From Actinomadura sp. NAK00032 (GTDB lineage Bacteria; Actinomycetota; Actinomycetes; Streptosporangiales; Streptosporangiaceae): a stretch of DNA of 64,000 nucleotides. A program made the translations under genes and the position numbers. The stretch is from contig NZ_CP054932.1 in assembly GCF_013364275.1 (NCBI RefSeq), positions 7,750,001 through 7,814,000 of the forward strand, read 5' to 3'. This document shows, piece by piece, positions 23,047 through 32,855 of this stretch. Below the pieces are notes generated by a model. That model ran no database searches. It saw only the letters and a list, made by a program, of their open reading frames with translations, and was not told the DNA's origin. How positions within the stretch are numbered: position 1 is the first letter of the stretch; each line of letters begins with the position of its first letter.

Positions 23047-23961
23047 ATGACGACACCCTGGTTCGCCAAGCGCCCCGTCAGCGCCGTCCGGCCCGGAGAC
23101 CACGGCTGGCTGGCCTACAGCACTCCCGAGGAGCGCGACCGCGTCATCGGGCCCTTCCTCCGCGAGGGCCTGCTGACCGGAGAGAAGGTCGTGTACGTCA
23201 CCGACGTGCCCGCCGAGCGGCTGCCCGGCCTCGCCGGCGCCGACGGGATCGACGTGGCCGAGTGCGTGCGCAGGGGCGGCCTGCGGGTCCTCTCACGGCA
23301 GGACGCCTGCCTCGACCGCGGCGGCGCCTTCGCCCCCGCGATGATGCTCGACACCATCGGGCGGGAGGTCGACGGCGCGTTCGATCAGGGGTTCCGCGCG
23401 GTCCGCCTCACCACCGACTACAGCTGGCTGTTCCAGGAGCCGGAACCCGCCGGCCTCGGCCCGATGCTGGGCTGCGAGCACGAGGTCGACGGCGCCGTCG
23501 CGCCGAGCACGATGGCGATGGCGGTCTGCCAGCTCGACCGGCGCGCGTGCCCGCCCGACCAGCTCATCGCCCTCCGCGACACACACGAGGTCCTCGTGGA
23601 AGTGAACCCCGAGTTCGACGACGGGATCCTGAAGATCGTGCGCACCTTCGAACCGGCCGGGCTGCGGATCGAGGGCGAGCTGGACGCCGCCCGGCACACC
23701 GTGGTCGCCGAGAACCTGGCGCAGCTGGTCGCGCAGCGCGGCAGCGTCCACCTCGACCTGTCCCGGCTCGGCTTCATCGACATCGGCGGGCTCAACCTGC
23801 TGGCGCGGCACGCCACCCGGCTGCCCGCCGACCGGGCGCTCGTCCTGGACCACCTGCGGCCGAACGTGGAGGGCGTGATCGACGCCGTCGGCTGGAACCG
23901 GCTGCCCGGCCTGACCCGCGGCGCGCGGCAGGGCGTCCCCGAAACGGAGGACTTCGCCTGA
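23047..23961 (+). CDS. MEDS-domain protein with C-terminal STAS domain
   Basis: 304 aa. MEDS domain (GDHGWLAYSTPEERDRVIGPF; LTTDYSWLF) followed from about residue 200 by a STAS domain (LRIEGELDAARHTVVAENL; VHLDLSRLGFIDIGGLNLL). The canonical phospho-acceptor Ser of anti-sigma-factor antagonists would lie at the DIGGL site, normally D-S-(S/T)-G; here it is Ile-Gly, so it may not be phosphorylatable. It sits between two MEDS/ATPase proteins and its stop overlaps the next start (TGATG). Confidence 0.83.
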   Translation: MTTPWFAKRPVSAVRPGDHGWLAYSTPEERDRVIGPFLREGLLTGEKVVYVTDVPAERLPGLAGADGIDVAECVRRGGLRVLSRQDACLDRGGAFAPAMMLDTIGREVDGAFDQGFRAVRLTTDYSWLFQEPEPAGLGPMLGCEHEVDGAVAPSTMAMAVCQLDRRACPPDQLIALRDTHEVLVEVNPEFDDGILKIVRTFEPAGLRIEGELDAARHTVVAENLAQLVAQRGSVHLDLSRLGFIDIGGLNLLARHATRLPADRALVLDHLRPNVEGVIDAVGWNRLPGLTRGARQGVPETEDFA

Positions 23962-24896
23962 TGGCACTGGAGCACAGGGCCTTCCTGTACCGCGGCGCCG
24001 ACGACTTCCTGTCGGTCACGGTGCCGTACCTGAGAGCCGGACTGGAGCGCGGCCAGGCCGTCGTGGCGGTGGCGCGCGAGCCCAACCTCTCCGCGCTGCG
24101 CGACGCGCTCGGCGACGGCGAGATCAACTACGTCGACTCCGCCGGCTTCTACGAGCATCCCGTCCGGACCCTGCGGGACTACCAGGCCATCATGAAGGAC
24201 AGCGCGCCCCGCGGCGTCTGCGCGCTCGCCGAACCCGTCTGGGACGGCTGGGACGAGCGGCAGACCCTGGAGTGGATCCGCTACGAGTCCCTCATCAACG
24301 TGGTGTTCGAGGACGCCGACGCCAGCGCGCTGTGCCCGTACGACGCCGAGGGGCTGCCGCCGCGCGTCCTCGCGGAGGCGCGGCGCACCCACCCGCTGCT
24401 GCTCGCCCCCGGCCACGACGGCGCGAACGACGCCTACATCGACCCGGTGGCCTTCGGGTCCGACTGCGACCGCGACCTGCGCGCCGGCGGCGGGCTGCGC
24501 TCCGACCGCCCGAGCGACGCCGAGTACCTGCCGATCGACGGCGACGACCTGCACGGCCTCCGGTCGTTCGTCACCGTCCGGGCGCGCGCGTACGGCCTCG
24601 ACGAGCAGGCGGAGCAGAACCTCGTCACGGCCGTCAACGAGGTCGCGGCGAACGCGCTGCAGCACGGCACCCCGCCGATCGGCCTGTGGACGTGGCGGGA
24701 CGGCTCCGACCTGGTCTGCGAGGTCGGCGACCACGGGTTCTGGCGTCCCGGCCCCGGCCCGCTGACCGGTTTCGTCCCGCCCGACTCGGCCCTGCAGAGC
24801 GGGTTCGGCCTGTGGACCGTCCGCCTGCTGGTCGACCTGATGGAGCTGCGCGCCGGCTGGGACGGCACGTTCGTGCGCCTCCGCAAGCACGGCTAG
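23961..24896 (+). CDS. Second MEDS/ATPase anti-sigma-type protein
   Basis: 311 aa, same architecture as 21962-22933: MEDS (FLYRGADDFLSVTVPYLRAGLERG; LCPYDAEGLPP) plus HATPase_c_2 (AVNEVAANALQHGTPP; SGFGLWTVRLLVDL). ATG overlaps the preceding stop by one base. The three genes look like a paralogous kinase-antagonist-kinase set generated by duplication; the MEDS sequences have diverged, so they may sense different inputs. Confidence 0.85.
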   Translation: MALEHRAFLYRGADDFLSVTVPYLRAGLERGQAVVAVAREPNLSALRDALGDGEINYVDSAGFYEHPVRTLRDYQAIMKDSAPRGVCALAEPVWDGWDERQTLEWIRYESLINVVFEDADASALCPYDAEGLPPRVLAEARRTHPLLLAPGHDGANDAYIDPVAFGSDCDRDLRAGGGLRSDRPSDAEYLPIDGDDLHGLRSFVTVRARAYGLDEQAEQNLVTAVNEVAANALQHGTPPIGLWTWRDGSDLVCEVGDHGFWRPGPGPLTGFVPPDSALQSGFGLWTVRLLVDLMELRAGWDGTFVRLRKHG

Positions 24897-24916
24897 CCGC
24901 CCTGCCGGCCCCGCCG

Positions 24917-25393
24917 CTAGCCCGTGCGGCCTCCGGCGTCGGGCGTCGGGCTCGCCGTCGGCGCGGGGCTCGAAGGGACACCCGTGCTCCCCGGGCGAGT
25001 GCTTCCCGGACGCGTGGCCTCCGGCGCCGCGGTCTGGCCGGGCACGGGAGCGCTCGGCGTCGGCGTGGGCGGCTGCGCGGCGGGCCACGACTCGGACGGC
25101 TCGGGCGACGCCGGTGACACGGGCGACACCGGCGACACGGGCGGCGCCATCGGACGGGGCGGCTCCGGGTCCCGCGCGCCCGGCCAGAACAGCACCGCGA
25201 CCGCCACCAGCACGGCGGCGGTGACCGCGGCCGCCAGCGTCGGCAGCGTCCAGCGGCGCGCGGCACCCGCCCGCGCGGGCGCGGCGGCGCGGCCCGCGTC
25301 CTGGAACCGGCGGACGGCGGCGGGGTCCGGGCGGATCCCGTCGGCGGCGGCGCGGTAGTGCTCGCGCAGCAGGGCGTCCAGGTCGTCGTTCAC
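24917..25393 (-). CDS. Single-pass membrane protein with Pro/Ser/Thr-rich tail, partner of the SigE-type sigma
   Basis: 158 aa. Cytoplasmic N-terminus (DLDALLREHYRAAADGIRPDPAAVRRF), a membrane helix (LAAAVTAAVLVAVAVLFW, about residues 52-69) and an extracytoplasmic tail rich in Pro, Ser, Thr with SPVSPVSPASP. No zinc-finger motif is seen, but a GTG start overlapping the sigma gene by 4 bp and its topology suggest an anti-sigma-like role. Convergent with the MEDS cluster, 20 bp away. Confidence 0.75.
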   Translation of the reverse strand: MNDDLDALLREHYRAAADGIRPDPAAVRRFQDAGRAAAPARAGAARRWTLPTLAAAVTAAVLVAVAVLFWPGARDPEPPRPMAPPVSPVSPVSPASPEPSESWPAAQPPTPTPSAPVPGQTAAPEATRPGSTRPGSTGVPSSPAPTASPTPDAGGRTG

Positions 25394-25902
25394 GCCCGGT
25401 CCTCCCTCATGTGCTTCCGCAGCGCGGCCATGGCCCGCGCGGTGTGGCTCTTCACCGTTCCCCGGGAGATCCCGAGCGTCGCGGCGATCTCCTGCTCGCT
25501 CAGGTCGCACCAGTACCGCAGCACGACCACCGCGCGCTGCTTGGCCGGCAGCGCGCGGAGCACCTCGTCGAGGTCGCCCCCGGCGGCCCCCGCCGCCGGG
25601 GGCGCGCCCGCGAGCCGCTCCACGTCGGCGACGGACCCGACCGGGGTGTCGCGCCGCCGGGCCCACCGCCGCTTCTCGTCGATGGCGAGGTTCACCAGGA
25701 CCCGGCGCGCGTACGCCTCCGGGTCCCCGTCCGCGAGCCGCCCCCAGCGTCGCGCGACCCGCTCGTAGGCGGTCTGGAGCAGGTCCTCGGCGAGGTGCCG
25801 GTCGTAGACGAGGAACACGGCGGTGCGCAGGAGCCGGCCCGCGGTGGCGGCCACGAACTCATCGAACGCGGTCTCCGCCCCGCGGACCTGCCGGGCGCTC
25901 AA
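25390..25902 (-). CDS. SigE-family ECF RNA polymerase sigma factor
   Basis: 170 aa. Region 2: FDEFVAATAGRLLRTAVFLVYDRHLAEDLLQTAYERVARRW, here spanning about residues 13-53 (AEDLLQTAY is the region 2.2-2.3 signature). Region 4: LRALPAKQRAVVVLRYWCDLSEQEIAATLGISRGTVKSH. This is the SigE-70 family of actinobacteria. The only in-frame start before region 2 is TTG at 25902, so the start is uncertain. Flanked by two proline-rich membrane-anchored proteins on the same strand. Confidence 0.9.
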   Translation of the reverse strand: MSARQVRGAETAFDEFVAATAGRLLRTAVFLVYDRHLAEDLLQTAYERVARRWGRLADGDPEAYARRVLVNLAIDEKRRWARRRDTPVGSVADVERLAGAPPAAGAAGGDLDEVLRALPAKQRAVVVLRYWCDLSEQEIAATLGISRGTVKSHTARAMAALRKHMREDRA

Positions 25903-25918
25903 CGTGGACAGCCCGCAC

Positions 25919-26530
25919 CTACCCGCCGCTGGACGGCACGGGCACCGGCGTCTGCGCCGGCGCGCCCGGCGGCGCCTCCGCGCACTCCGACGGCACCGGA
26001 GAGGCCGAGACCGCGGGCTCCGCCTTCCCCGGCGGGACGGACGGCACCGGCGTCGGGGACGCCGTGGACTCCGCCGGCGGGGCCGGGGCGGGCGTCGCGC
26101 GCTGAGGCGGCGCAGACGGCACCGGCACCGGCCTCCCCGGAGGCGCCGTGGGCTCCGCCGGCGGGGCCGGGGCGGGCGTCGCGCGCTGAGGCGGCGCAGA
26201 CGGCACCGGCACCGGCCTCCCCGGAGGCGCCGTGGGCTCCGCCGGCGGGGCCGGGGCGGGCGTCGCGCGCTGGGGCGGCGCCGATGGGGACGGTACCGGC
26301 CTTTCCGGAGGTGGCGTGGGCTCCGTGGGCGCCGGCTCCGAGGGGCACGGCGTGACGGCGGCGGGGGACGGCGGTGACGCGTGGATCGTCGCCTCGTGGG
26401 CGGCGGGCGCCGCGGCCGGGGACGAGCCCGGCCCGGTGGCGAGCCAGGCGCCCGCGGCGACGACGGCCGCCGCGCCGACCCCGGCCAGCGCGAGCAGCGG
26501 CCCGCGGCGGATGCGACCCTTGTCGATCAT
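25919..26530 (-). CDS. Membrane-anchored proline-rich protein with 28-residue repeats
   Basis: 203 aa. Starts MIDKGRIRRG, then a signal-anchor helix (LLALAGVGAAAVVAAGAWLA), then an extracytoplasmic Pro/Ala/Thr/Ser-rich rod. The rod contains near-identical 28-residue repeats beginning APPQRATPAPAPPAEPTAPP. Two cysteines only (CPSEP and ECAEA) flank the repeat block and could form a disulfide. Ribosome site GGAG 6 nt before the ATG. Its stop is 16 bp before the sigma-factor start, implying co-transcription. Function unknown; probably a cell-envelope spacer or stress sensor. Confidence 0.75.
   Translation of the reverse strand: MIDKGRIRRGPLLALAGVGAAAVVAAGAWLATGPGSSPAAAPAAHEATIHASPPSPAAVTPCPSEPAPTEPTPPPERPVPSPSAPPQRATPAPAPPAEPTAPPGRPVPVPSAPPQRATPAPAPPAEPTAPPGRPVPVPSAPPQRATPAPAPPAESTASPTPVPSVPPGKAEPAVSASPVPSECAEAPPGAPAQTPVPVPSSGG
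26101..26268. repeat. Two exact 84-bp tandem repeats inside the proline-rich gene
   Basis: The unit 26101-26184 is repeated without change at 26185-26268; partial diverged copies flank it on both sides (about 26040-26100 and 26269-26330). 84 bp equals 28 codons, so copy changes keep the frame. Exact identity over two units points to recent duplication. Confidence 0.85.
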
Positions 26531-26648
26531 GTTGCTCCTCGGGGGAGATGTCCGTACACCCCCGAATAACCCCCGCCCGGCGCCGCCGGGTTGTCATGCC
26601 GCCGCGTTTTCTTTCCGGTTCTTCGCGGCGCCGGGCGCTCGGCGCGCG

Positions 26649-27269
26649 TCAGGCGAGGCCGGCGGCCGCCAGCGCGGGCGGGATGAGGCCCGCGAGTTCG
26701 CGGAACGCCCGGCCGCGGTGGCTGATCGCGTCCTTCTCGGCCGGGGACAGCTCGGCGGCGGTGCGGGTCTCGCCGTCCGGGACGAAGACCGGGTCGTAGC
26801 CGAAGCCGCCGGTGCCGCGCGGCTCGCGGATCACCGTGCCGCGCAGCCGGCCCTCCACGGCGTGCTCGGCGCCGCCCGGCACCACCAGCACGGCCGCGCA
26901 CACGAAGGCGCCGCCGCGCCGGTCGTCGGCGACGTCGGCGACCTGGTCGAGCAGCAGCTGGAGGTTGGCGGTGTCGCGGTCGCCGGTGGCCGCGCCGAAC
27001 CGGCCCGACCAGCGGGCCGACAGCACGCCCGGCATGCCGTTCAGCGCGTCCACCGACAGGCCGGAGTCATCGGCGACGGCGGGCAGGCCGGTGAACGCGG
27101 CGATCGCGCGGGCCTTCAGGAACGCGTTGCCCTCGAAGGTCGGCTCGGTCTCGGCGACGTCGGGCGCGCCCGGGAACTCGTCCAGGCCGACGACGTCGAG
27201 GTCGCCGAGGATGCGGTGCAGCTCGGCGATCTTGCCGCGGTTGTGGGTGGCGAGGACGATCCGGCTCAT
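26649..27269 (-). CDS. rdgB: XTP/dITP pyrophosphatase (Ham1/RdgB)
   Basis: 206 aa. Hydrolyses non-canonical purine triphosphates (ITP, XTP) to monophosphates. Motifs: [13 protein letters not shown] (substrate loop), [34 protein letters not shown] and SHRGRAF. ATG overlaps the rph stop by 4 bp. This rph-rdgB order is the actinobacterial norm (Rv1340-Rv1341). Confidence 0.95.
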   Translation of the reverse strand: MSRIVLATHNRGKIAELHRILGDLDVVGLDEFPGAPDVAETEPTFEGNAFLKARAIAAFTGLPAVADDSGLSVDALNGMPGVLSARWSGRFGAATGDRDTANLQLLLDQVADVADDRRGGAFVCAAVLVVPGGAEHAVEGRLRGTVIREPRGTGGFGYDPVFVPDGETRTAAELSPAEKDAISHRGRAFRELAGLIPPALAAAGLA

Positions 27270-27985
27270 CGGCCGAGCGCCTCCTTCTGGACGCGGGTGA
27301 GGTCGGCGCAGCCGCCGGCGGCGAGGTCGAGCAGCGCGTCCAGCTCGGCGCGGTCGAAGGGGGCGCCCTCGGCGGTCCCCTGCACCTCGACGAACCGGCC
27401 GTCGCCGGTGCAGACGACGTTCATGTCGGTGCCGGCCGCCGAGTCCTCCTCGTAGCAGAGGTCGAGGCGGGCCTCGCCGTCCACGACGCCGACGCTCACC
27501 GCCGACACCGAGGTGATCAGCGGGTCGCCCTTCAGCAGCTTGCGCTCGCGCATCCAGGACACCGCGTCGGCGAGCGCCACGTAGGCGCCGGTGATCGCGG
27601 CGGTGCGAGTGCCGCCGTCGGCCTGCAGCACGTCGCAGTCGAGCTGGACGGTGTTCTCGCCGAGCGCCTTCAGGTCCAGGCAGGCGCGGATCGAGCGGCC
27701 GATCAGCCGGGAGATCTCGTGGGTGCGCCCGCCGACCCGGCCCTTGATGGACTCGCGGTCGTTGCGGGTGTTGGTGGCGCGCGGCAGCATCGCGTACTCG
27801 GCGGTCACCCAGCCGAGGCCGCTGTCGCGCCGCCAGCGGGGCACCGACGCCTGCACGGACGCGGCGCACAGCACCCGCGTCCGGCCGAACTCGACGAGCA
27901 CCGAGCCCTCCGCGTGGTCGAGCCATCCGCGCTGGATGCGGACGGGGCGGAGCTGGTCTGATGCGCGATCATCGGGGCGGGCCAT
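27266..27985 (-). CDS. rph: Ribonuclease PH
   Basis: 239 aa phosphorolytic 3'-5' exoribonuclease for tRNA 3' maturation. Recognised by [65 protein letters not shown] and [13 protein letters not shown] at 27985. Third gene from the end of the murI-MBL-rph-rdgB run. Confidence 0.96.
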   Translation of the reverse strand: MARPDDRASDQLRPVRIQRGWLDHAEGSVLVEFGRTRVLCAASVQASVPRWRRDSGLGWVTAEYAMLPRATNTRNDRESIKGRVGGRTHEISRLIGRSIRACLDLKALGENTVQLDCDVLQADGGTRTAAITGAYVALADAVSWMRERKLLKGDPLITSVSAVSVGVVDGEARLDLCYEEDSAAGTDMNVVCTGDGRFVEVQGTAEGAPFDRAELDALLDLAAGGCADLTRVQKEALGR

Positions 27986-28059
27986 GGATCCAACCCTAGC
28001 GGCCGGGCGGCACCCGGCGGCCCGGCGGCACGGGCCCCGCACACCGGCGGCGCGTCCGG

Positions 28060-28809
28060 TCAGAGGTCGTAGACGGCGCCGACCTCGGCCAGTTCGATCG
28101 GGCCCTGGAAGCCGCTGGCCTTCGCCTCGGCGAGCGTCTCGGACGGGTCGTTCCACGGCAGCAGGTGGGTCAGGACGAGCCGGCCGGCCCCGGCGCGCTC
28201 GGCGTGCTCGCCCGCCTCGCGGCCCGTCAGGTGCATGTCCGGCGGCAGTTCGGGGCGGTCGGCGAACGCCGCCTCGCACAGGAACAGGTCGGAGCCCTCC
28301 GCGAGCCGCACCAGGGCGTCGCTGTGCCCGGTGTCACCGGAGTAGGTGAGGACGCCGCCGCCGTGCTCGATCCGCAGCGCGTACGCCTCCACCGGGTGGT
28401 TCACCAGCGTGGTGGTCACCGTGAACGGGCCGATGGCCACCGGCCCCGGCTCCAGCGTCCGGAAGTCGAAGGTGTCGGTCATCTCCGGGTTCGGATCGAG
28501 CTCGTACGCCTTGATCATGTGCTCGGCGGTGCCGTGCGGGCCGTAGACGGGGATGCGCGGGGCGGGCCCGCCCGGGCAGTACGTCCGCGCGATCCAGTAG
28601 ACCGTGAGGTCGAGGCAGTGGTCGGGATGCAGGTGCGAGATGCAGATGGCGTCGATGTCCAGCACGTCGTGGAACCGCTGGAGGCTGCCGATCGCACCGT
28701 TGCCGATGTCGAGGAGCAGGGAGAACCCGTCCGCCTCGACCAGGTAGCTGGACGCGGGGCTGTCCGGCCCAGGGAAACTGCCGGAGCAGCCGATCACAGT
28801 GACCCGCAC
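28060..28809 (-). CDS. MBL-fold phosphodiesterase (Rv1339-like)
   Basis: 249 aa. Metallo-beta-lactamase fold with SHLHPDH (HxHxDH), a distal [11 protein letters not shown] and [27 protein letters not shown]. The gene lies between murI and rph exactly as Rv1339 does in M. tuberculosis; Rv1339 has been reported to be an atypical cAMP phosphodiesterase, so cyclic-nucleotide hydrolysis is the likely role by orthology. GTG at 28809 preferred (GAGGAG 5 nt upstream); a GTG 6 bp earlier is possible. Confidence 0.88.
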   Translation of the reverse strand: MRVTVIGCSGSFPGPDSPASSYLVEADGFSLLLDIGNGAIGSLQRFHDVLDIDAICISHLHPDHCLDLTVYWIARTYCPGGPAPRIPVYGPHGTAEHMIKAYELDPNPEMTDTFDFRTLEPGPVAIGPFTVTTTLVNHPVEAYALRIEHGGGVLTYSGDTGHSDALVRLAEGSDLFLCEAAFADRPELPPDMHLTGREAGEHAERAGAGRLVLTHLLPWNDPSETLAEAKASGFQGPIELAEVGAVYDL

Positions 28810-28840
28810 GCTCACTCCTCCTCTTAGAGTCCCCGAGGAA

Positions 28841-29746
28841 TCAGGTGGCCAGAGCCTTGGTCGACGCCGTCCCCGCCGCCGCGTCCGGCGCCGTCCCGTC
28901 CGCCGTCGCGTCCGGTGCCGCCCCGGCCGGCGTGGTCTCCACCGAGCCGATCTCCGGCCCGAGGAAGCGGCGGCCGAGCTCGGCGAACACGGCGGGGTCC
29001 CCGGTGGCGCGGAACCGGTGCCGCGGCCGGGGCGAGTCCTCGGCGCGGGCCAGCCCCCGATCGTGCAGCACTCGGTACACGTCCTTGGCGGTCTCGTCGG
29101 CGCTTGACACCAGTGTGACCCCGTCCCCGACGACATACGAGATGACGCCCGTCAAAAGGGGGTAGTGCGTGCAGCCGAGGATGAGCGTGTCGCAGCCCTC
29201 GTCCACGATCGGCCGCAGGTAGCCGCGGGCGGCCTCCAGCAGCTCGCCGCCCATCGTCACGCCCGCCTCCACGAACTCGACGAAGCGCGGGCAGGCGGCG
29301 CTGACCAGCTCGATGTGCGGCGCGGCGGCGAACGCGTCCTCGTAGGCGCGGCTGGTCACGGTCGCCTGCGTGGCGATCAGCCCGACCCGGCCGTTGGACG
29401 TGGCGCGCGCGGCCCGCCGGGTGGCGGGGTTGATGACCTCGACCACCGGCACGTCGTAGCGCTCGCGGGCGTCCCGCAGCATCGCCGAGCTGGCGCTGTT
29501 GCAGGCGATCACCAGCATCTTCACGCCCTCGTCGACGAGCCGGTCCAGCATCTCCAGGGCGAAGGCGCGGACCTCGGCGATCGGCCGCGGGCCGTACGGC
29601 TGGCGGGCGGAGTCGCCCAGGTAGACGATCGGCTCGTTGGGCAGCTGGTCGAGGATGGCCCGTGCCACCGTCAGCCCACCGAAACCGCTGTCGAAGATCC
29701 CGATGGGAGCGTCTGGGAGGCGGTCCCCCCGGGATGGATCTGACAT
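28841..29746 (-). CDS. murI: Glutamate racemase
   Basis: 301 aa; converts L- to D-glutamate for peptidoglycan. Both catalytic cysteines are present in [12 protein letters not shown] and [28 protein letters not shown] marks the N-terminus. The last 35 residues are an Ala/Thr-rich tail ([18 protein letters not shown]) not seen in compact homologues. ATG 29746 taken; a TTG 9 bp upstream is unlikely. Confidence 0.95.
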   Translation of the reverse strand: MSDPSRGDRLPDAPIGIFDSGFGGLTVARAILDQLPNEPIVYLGDSARQPYGPRPIAEVRAFALEMLDRLVDEGVKMLVIACNSASSAMLRDARERYDVPVVEVINPATRRAARATSNGRVGLIATQATVTSRAYEDAFAAAPHIELVSAACPRFVEFVEAGVTMGGELLEAARGYLRPIVDEGCDTLILGCTHYPLLTGVISYVVGDGVTLVSSADETAKDVYRVLHDRGLARAEDSPRPRHRFRATGDPAVFAELGRRFLGPEIGSVETTPAGAAPDATADGTAPDAAAGTASTKALAT

Positions 29747-29928
29747 GGTGCACAAGGCTAAGCGACACCGCCCCGCGCGAGTGCGTCATGCGTCGGACAT
29801 CACACCGTAACGCGCCGGAAAACCGTCCAGGTCAGAGGTCGCGCGCGCGATCCGGACGTCCGCGCGGACGAAACGCCGGGCTTTCTCCCCGCGCGGCGGC
29901 GACGGGACGGGTGGTCAGGGGCGGGTGG

Positions 29929-30720
29929 TCAGGAGCGGGTGCGGGGGACGCGGGCGATCTGCCGGCTCTGCGCGACGAGCCGGCCGGCGCCGTCCCACAC
30001 CTCGACCTCCTCGTCGAACCAGCCGTCGGCGAGGAGCCGGCCGGTGCCGTGCACGGCGAGCCAGCCCGGCTCGGGGACGGCCCGCATGTGCCAGGTCAGC
30101 TCGACGGTCGGCGCCCAGCCCTGCGCGCCGAGGTTCAGCGCGACGGGCGGCAGCGCGTCCACGGCCAGGGCGAGGGAGAACCCGTCGGCGGAGTAGCCGT
30201 CGCGGTGCCGGAACCAGGCGCGGATCTCGGGGTCGCCGCTCGGCTGGCCGTCGAGCCAGCCCATCGTCCGGCGGTCGAAGCGCATGTCGACCACGTCGGC
30301 GAAGCCCTCGCCGGTGGGCGGCCGGAAGTCGGTGCACTCCTCCACCGGCGGGACGGGCGCGGGCGCCGCGCCCGCGTAGACGGGCTCGGCGGCCGGGTCG
30401 ATGGTGCCGGTGGTGATCAGCGCGTCCACGATGGGACGGTCGTCCTGGACGAGGGTGACCAGCGCCGACGCCGCCGTCCTGCCCTGCTTGCGGGTGTCGA
30501 CGATGATCTGCGCCGGCCCCGGCTTGGCGACCCGGTGGAAGTTGGTCGCCGTCGAGACGGGGTGCGCGTGCGGGGAGGCGTCCACGGCGGCGCGGGCGAG
30601 CACGGCCATCAGGTAGCCGCCGTTGAGGGCCTCGGCGAACCCGTAGTCCCCGTCCAGGACGGCCTCGTACCGGCCGTCGCCGACCCGCGCGACGGCCGTC
30701 GCCTCGCCGAACCCGCTCAT
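29929..30720 (-). CDS. Acyl-CoA thioesterase-like double-hotdog protein
   Basis: 263 aa TesB-like/4HBT_3 protein. The first hotdog has LNGGYLMAVLARAA, STATNFHRVAKPGPAQIIV; the second has VALNLGAQGWAPTVELTWHMRA and a late GWFDEEVEVWDGAGRLVAQSRQ strand. Predicted to hydrolyse acyl-CoA thioesters in the cytoplasm. It interrupts the cysM-murI order seen in mycobacteria. ATG with GGGAG upstream; an inverted repeat lies 60 bp upstream. Confidence 0.85.
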   Translation of the reverse strand: MSGFGEATAVARVGDGRYEAVLDGDYGFAEALNGGYLMAVLARAAVDASPHAHPVSTATNFHRVAKPGPAQIIVDTRKQGRTAASALVTLVQDDRPIVDALITTGTIDPAAEPVYAGAAPAPVPPVEECTDFRPPTGEGFADVVDMRFDRRTMGWLDGQPSGDPEIRAWFRHRDGYSADGFSLALAVDALPPVALNLGAQGWAPTVELTWHMRAVPEPGWLAVHGTGRLLADGWFDEEVEVWDGAGRLVAQSRQIARVPRTRS

Positions 30721-30780
30721 CCGCACACTCCCGCGTCACCCGGGCCGGCGGACGTCCCGCCGGCCCGGTTCTAGAATCAC

Positions 30781-30794
30781 GTTCGAAAACGAAC
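30781..30794. promoter_or_regulatory. Inverted repeat upstream of the thioesterase
   Basis: GTTCG-AAAA-CGAAC is a perfect 5-bp-arm palindrome in an AT-rich stretch between cysM's 3' end and the thioesterase start. A TCTAGAAT -10-like sequence is directly downstream on the minus strand. Likely a repressor operator; the half-site order is the reverse of an actinobacterial LexA box. Confidence 0.4.
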
Positions 30795-30873
30795 TCTACC
30801 GTGCCGGACGGGATGCCACGCGGACCAGGTCACGCCCGGGGCCGCACCGGATCAGGCCCGGACCCGGCCCGCG

Positions 30874-31842
<969 letters not shown>

Positions 31843-32115
31843 TCAGCCGCCGGCCACGGCGGGCAGGATGGTGACGTTGTCGCCGTCGGCAACCTGCGTC
31901 TCCAGCCCGCTGAGGAAGCGCACGTCCTCGTCGTTCAGGTAGACGTTGACGAACTTGCGCAGGCCCTTGTCGTCCACCAGCCGGTCGCGCAGGCCGGCGT
32001 GCCGGCTGTCCAGGTCGCTGAACAGCTCGTCCAGCGTGGCGCCCTTGCCCTCCACGGCCTTCTCGCCGTCGGTCAGGTTGCGCAGGATCGTCGGGATCCG
32101 GACCTCGATCGCCAT
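31843..32115 (-). CDS. cysO: Sulfur-carrier protein CysO (MoaD/ThiS fold)
   Basis: 90 aa ubiquitin-like carrier with the required C-terminal Gly-Gly (PAVAGG). The C-terminal carboxylate is converted to a thiocarboxylate, which CysM uses to add cysteine that Mec then releases. Start has AAGGAG. The mycobacterial order mec-cysO-cysM is preserved. Confidence 0.95.
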   Translation of the reverse strand: MAIEVRIPTILRNLTDGEKAVEGKGATLDELFSDLDSRHAGLRDRLVDDKGLRKFVNVYLNDEDVRFLSGLETQVADGDNVTILPAVAGG

Positions 32116-32208
32116 CGCGGTGATCTCCTTCTACCTCGTACGGGGCTCCCCGCCCTCTCGCGTCTCAACCGGGCGGGCAGCGGGATGATTCCAGGCGTGA
32201 TCAGCGCG

Positions 32209-32340
32209 TCAGCGACAGTCGTAGACGACCTCGGCGCGCGAGTGCCCGAACAGGAAGCTCTGCACGGGTGGCACGGCGGCGGCAGCGGCGGAACCGGCCC
32301 GGCGCCGCGCGCCGCCCGTCTCGTGCCCGCTCGTCCACAT
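32209..32340 (-). CDS. Leaderless mini-ORF between mec and cysO (candidate cysteine attenuator peptide)
   Basis: 43 codons: starts MWTSGHETGGARRRAG, has an Ala run and PPVQSFLFGHSRAEVVYDCR before the stop. The ATG lies exactly 7 nt after a TAAACT -10 (32348-32353), the leaderless spacing. A single Cys codon (TGT, unusual where TGC dominates) is the penultimate sense codon. Position in front of the sulfur-transfer genes cysO-cysM suggests a regulatory uORF. No homology is known to me. Confidence 0.5.
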   Translation of the reverse strand: MWTSGHETGGARRRAGSAAAAAVPPVQSFLFGHSRAEVVYDCR

Positions 32341-32347
32341 GTCGACC

Positions 32348-32353
32348 AGTTTA
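32348..32353 (-). promoter_or_regulatory. -10 element for the leaderless mini-ORF/cysO-cysM
   Basis: TAAACT on the minus strand, 7 nt before the ATG at 32340. It gives cysO-cysM a promoter separate from mec, which ends 44 bp upstream. No clear -35 is seen. Confidence 0.5.
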
Positions 32354-32383
32354 CCGGCCGCGACCATCCCGATCAGCTCCGGC

Positions 32384-32803
32384 TCAGCCCGCGTAGGAGT
32401 CGACGACGGAGACCTCTTCTTCGGTCACTTCCCCGTCCACGATCCGGTACGACCGGAACTCGGTGTCGTCGTCCGCGCGGGTCGACACGAGCACGTAGTG
32501 GGCGTTCGGCTCGGACGCGTAGGAGATGTCCGTGCGGGACGGGTACGCCTCGGTGGAGGTGTGCGAGTGGTAGATCACCACCGGCTCCTCGTCCCGGTCG
32601 TCCATCTCCCGCCACACCTTCAGCTGCTCCTGGGAGTCGAACCGGTAGAACGTCGGCGACCGCTCGGCGTTGGCCATGGCGATGTACCGGACCGGGCGGT
32701 CCGAACCGGCCGGCCCGGCGATGACGCCGCACGCCTCGTCCGGGTGGTCGGCGCGCGCGTGCGCGATGATCTTCTCCACGAGGGCGCGCTCGATCGTCAG
32801 CAT
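32384..32803 (-). CDS. mec: Mec, JAMM-family CysO-cysteine hydrolase
   Basis: 139 aa zinc metallopeptidase (M67/JAMM) that cuts cysteine from the CysO-Cys adduct. The JAMM motif is complete: Glu in DEACGVIAG and YHSHTSTEAYPSRTD (HxH-x7-S-x2-D). ATG 32803. Overall pathway CysM + CysO + Mec gives an oxidation-resistant cysteine route. Confidence 0.94.
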   Translation of the reverse strand: MLTIERALVEKIIAHARADHPDEACGVIAGPAGSDRPVRYIAMANAERSPTFYRFDSQEQLKVWREMDDRDEEPVVIYHSHTSTEAYPSRTDISYASEPNAHYVLVSTRADDDTEFRSYRIVDGEVTEEEVSVVDSYAG

Positions 32804-32855
32804 GGCCCCGAGCCTATGGCAACGGCTCCCGGGCTTCTCGCAAGGGCTCCCGGGC

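Noticed and set aside
30781-30794. SOS (LexA) box
   Set aside because: Half-sites are in GTTCG...CGAAC order, the reverse of the actinobacterial GAAC-N4-GTTC box.
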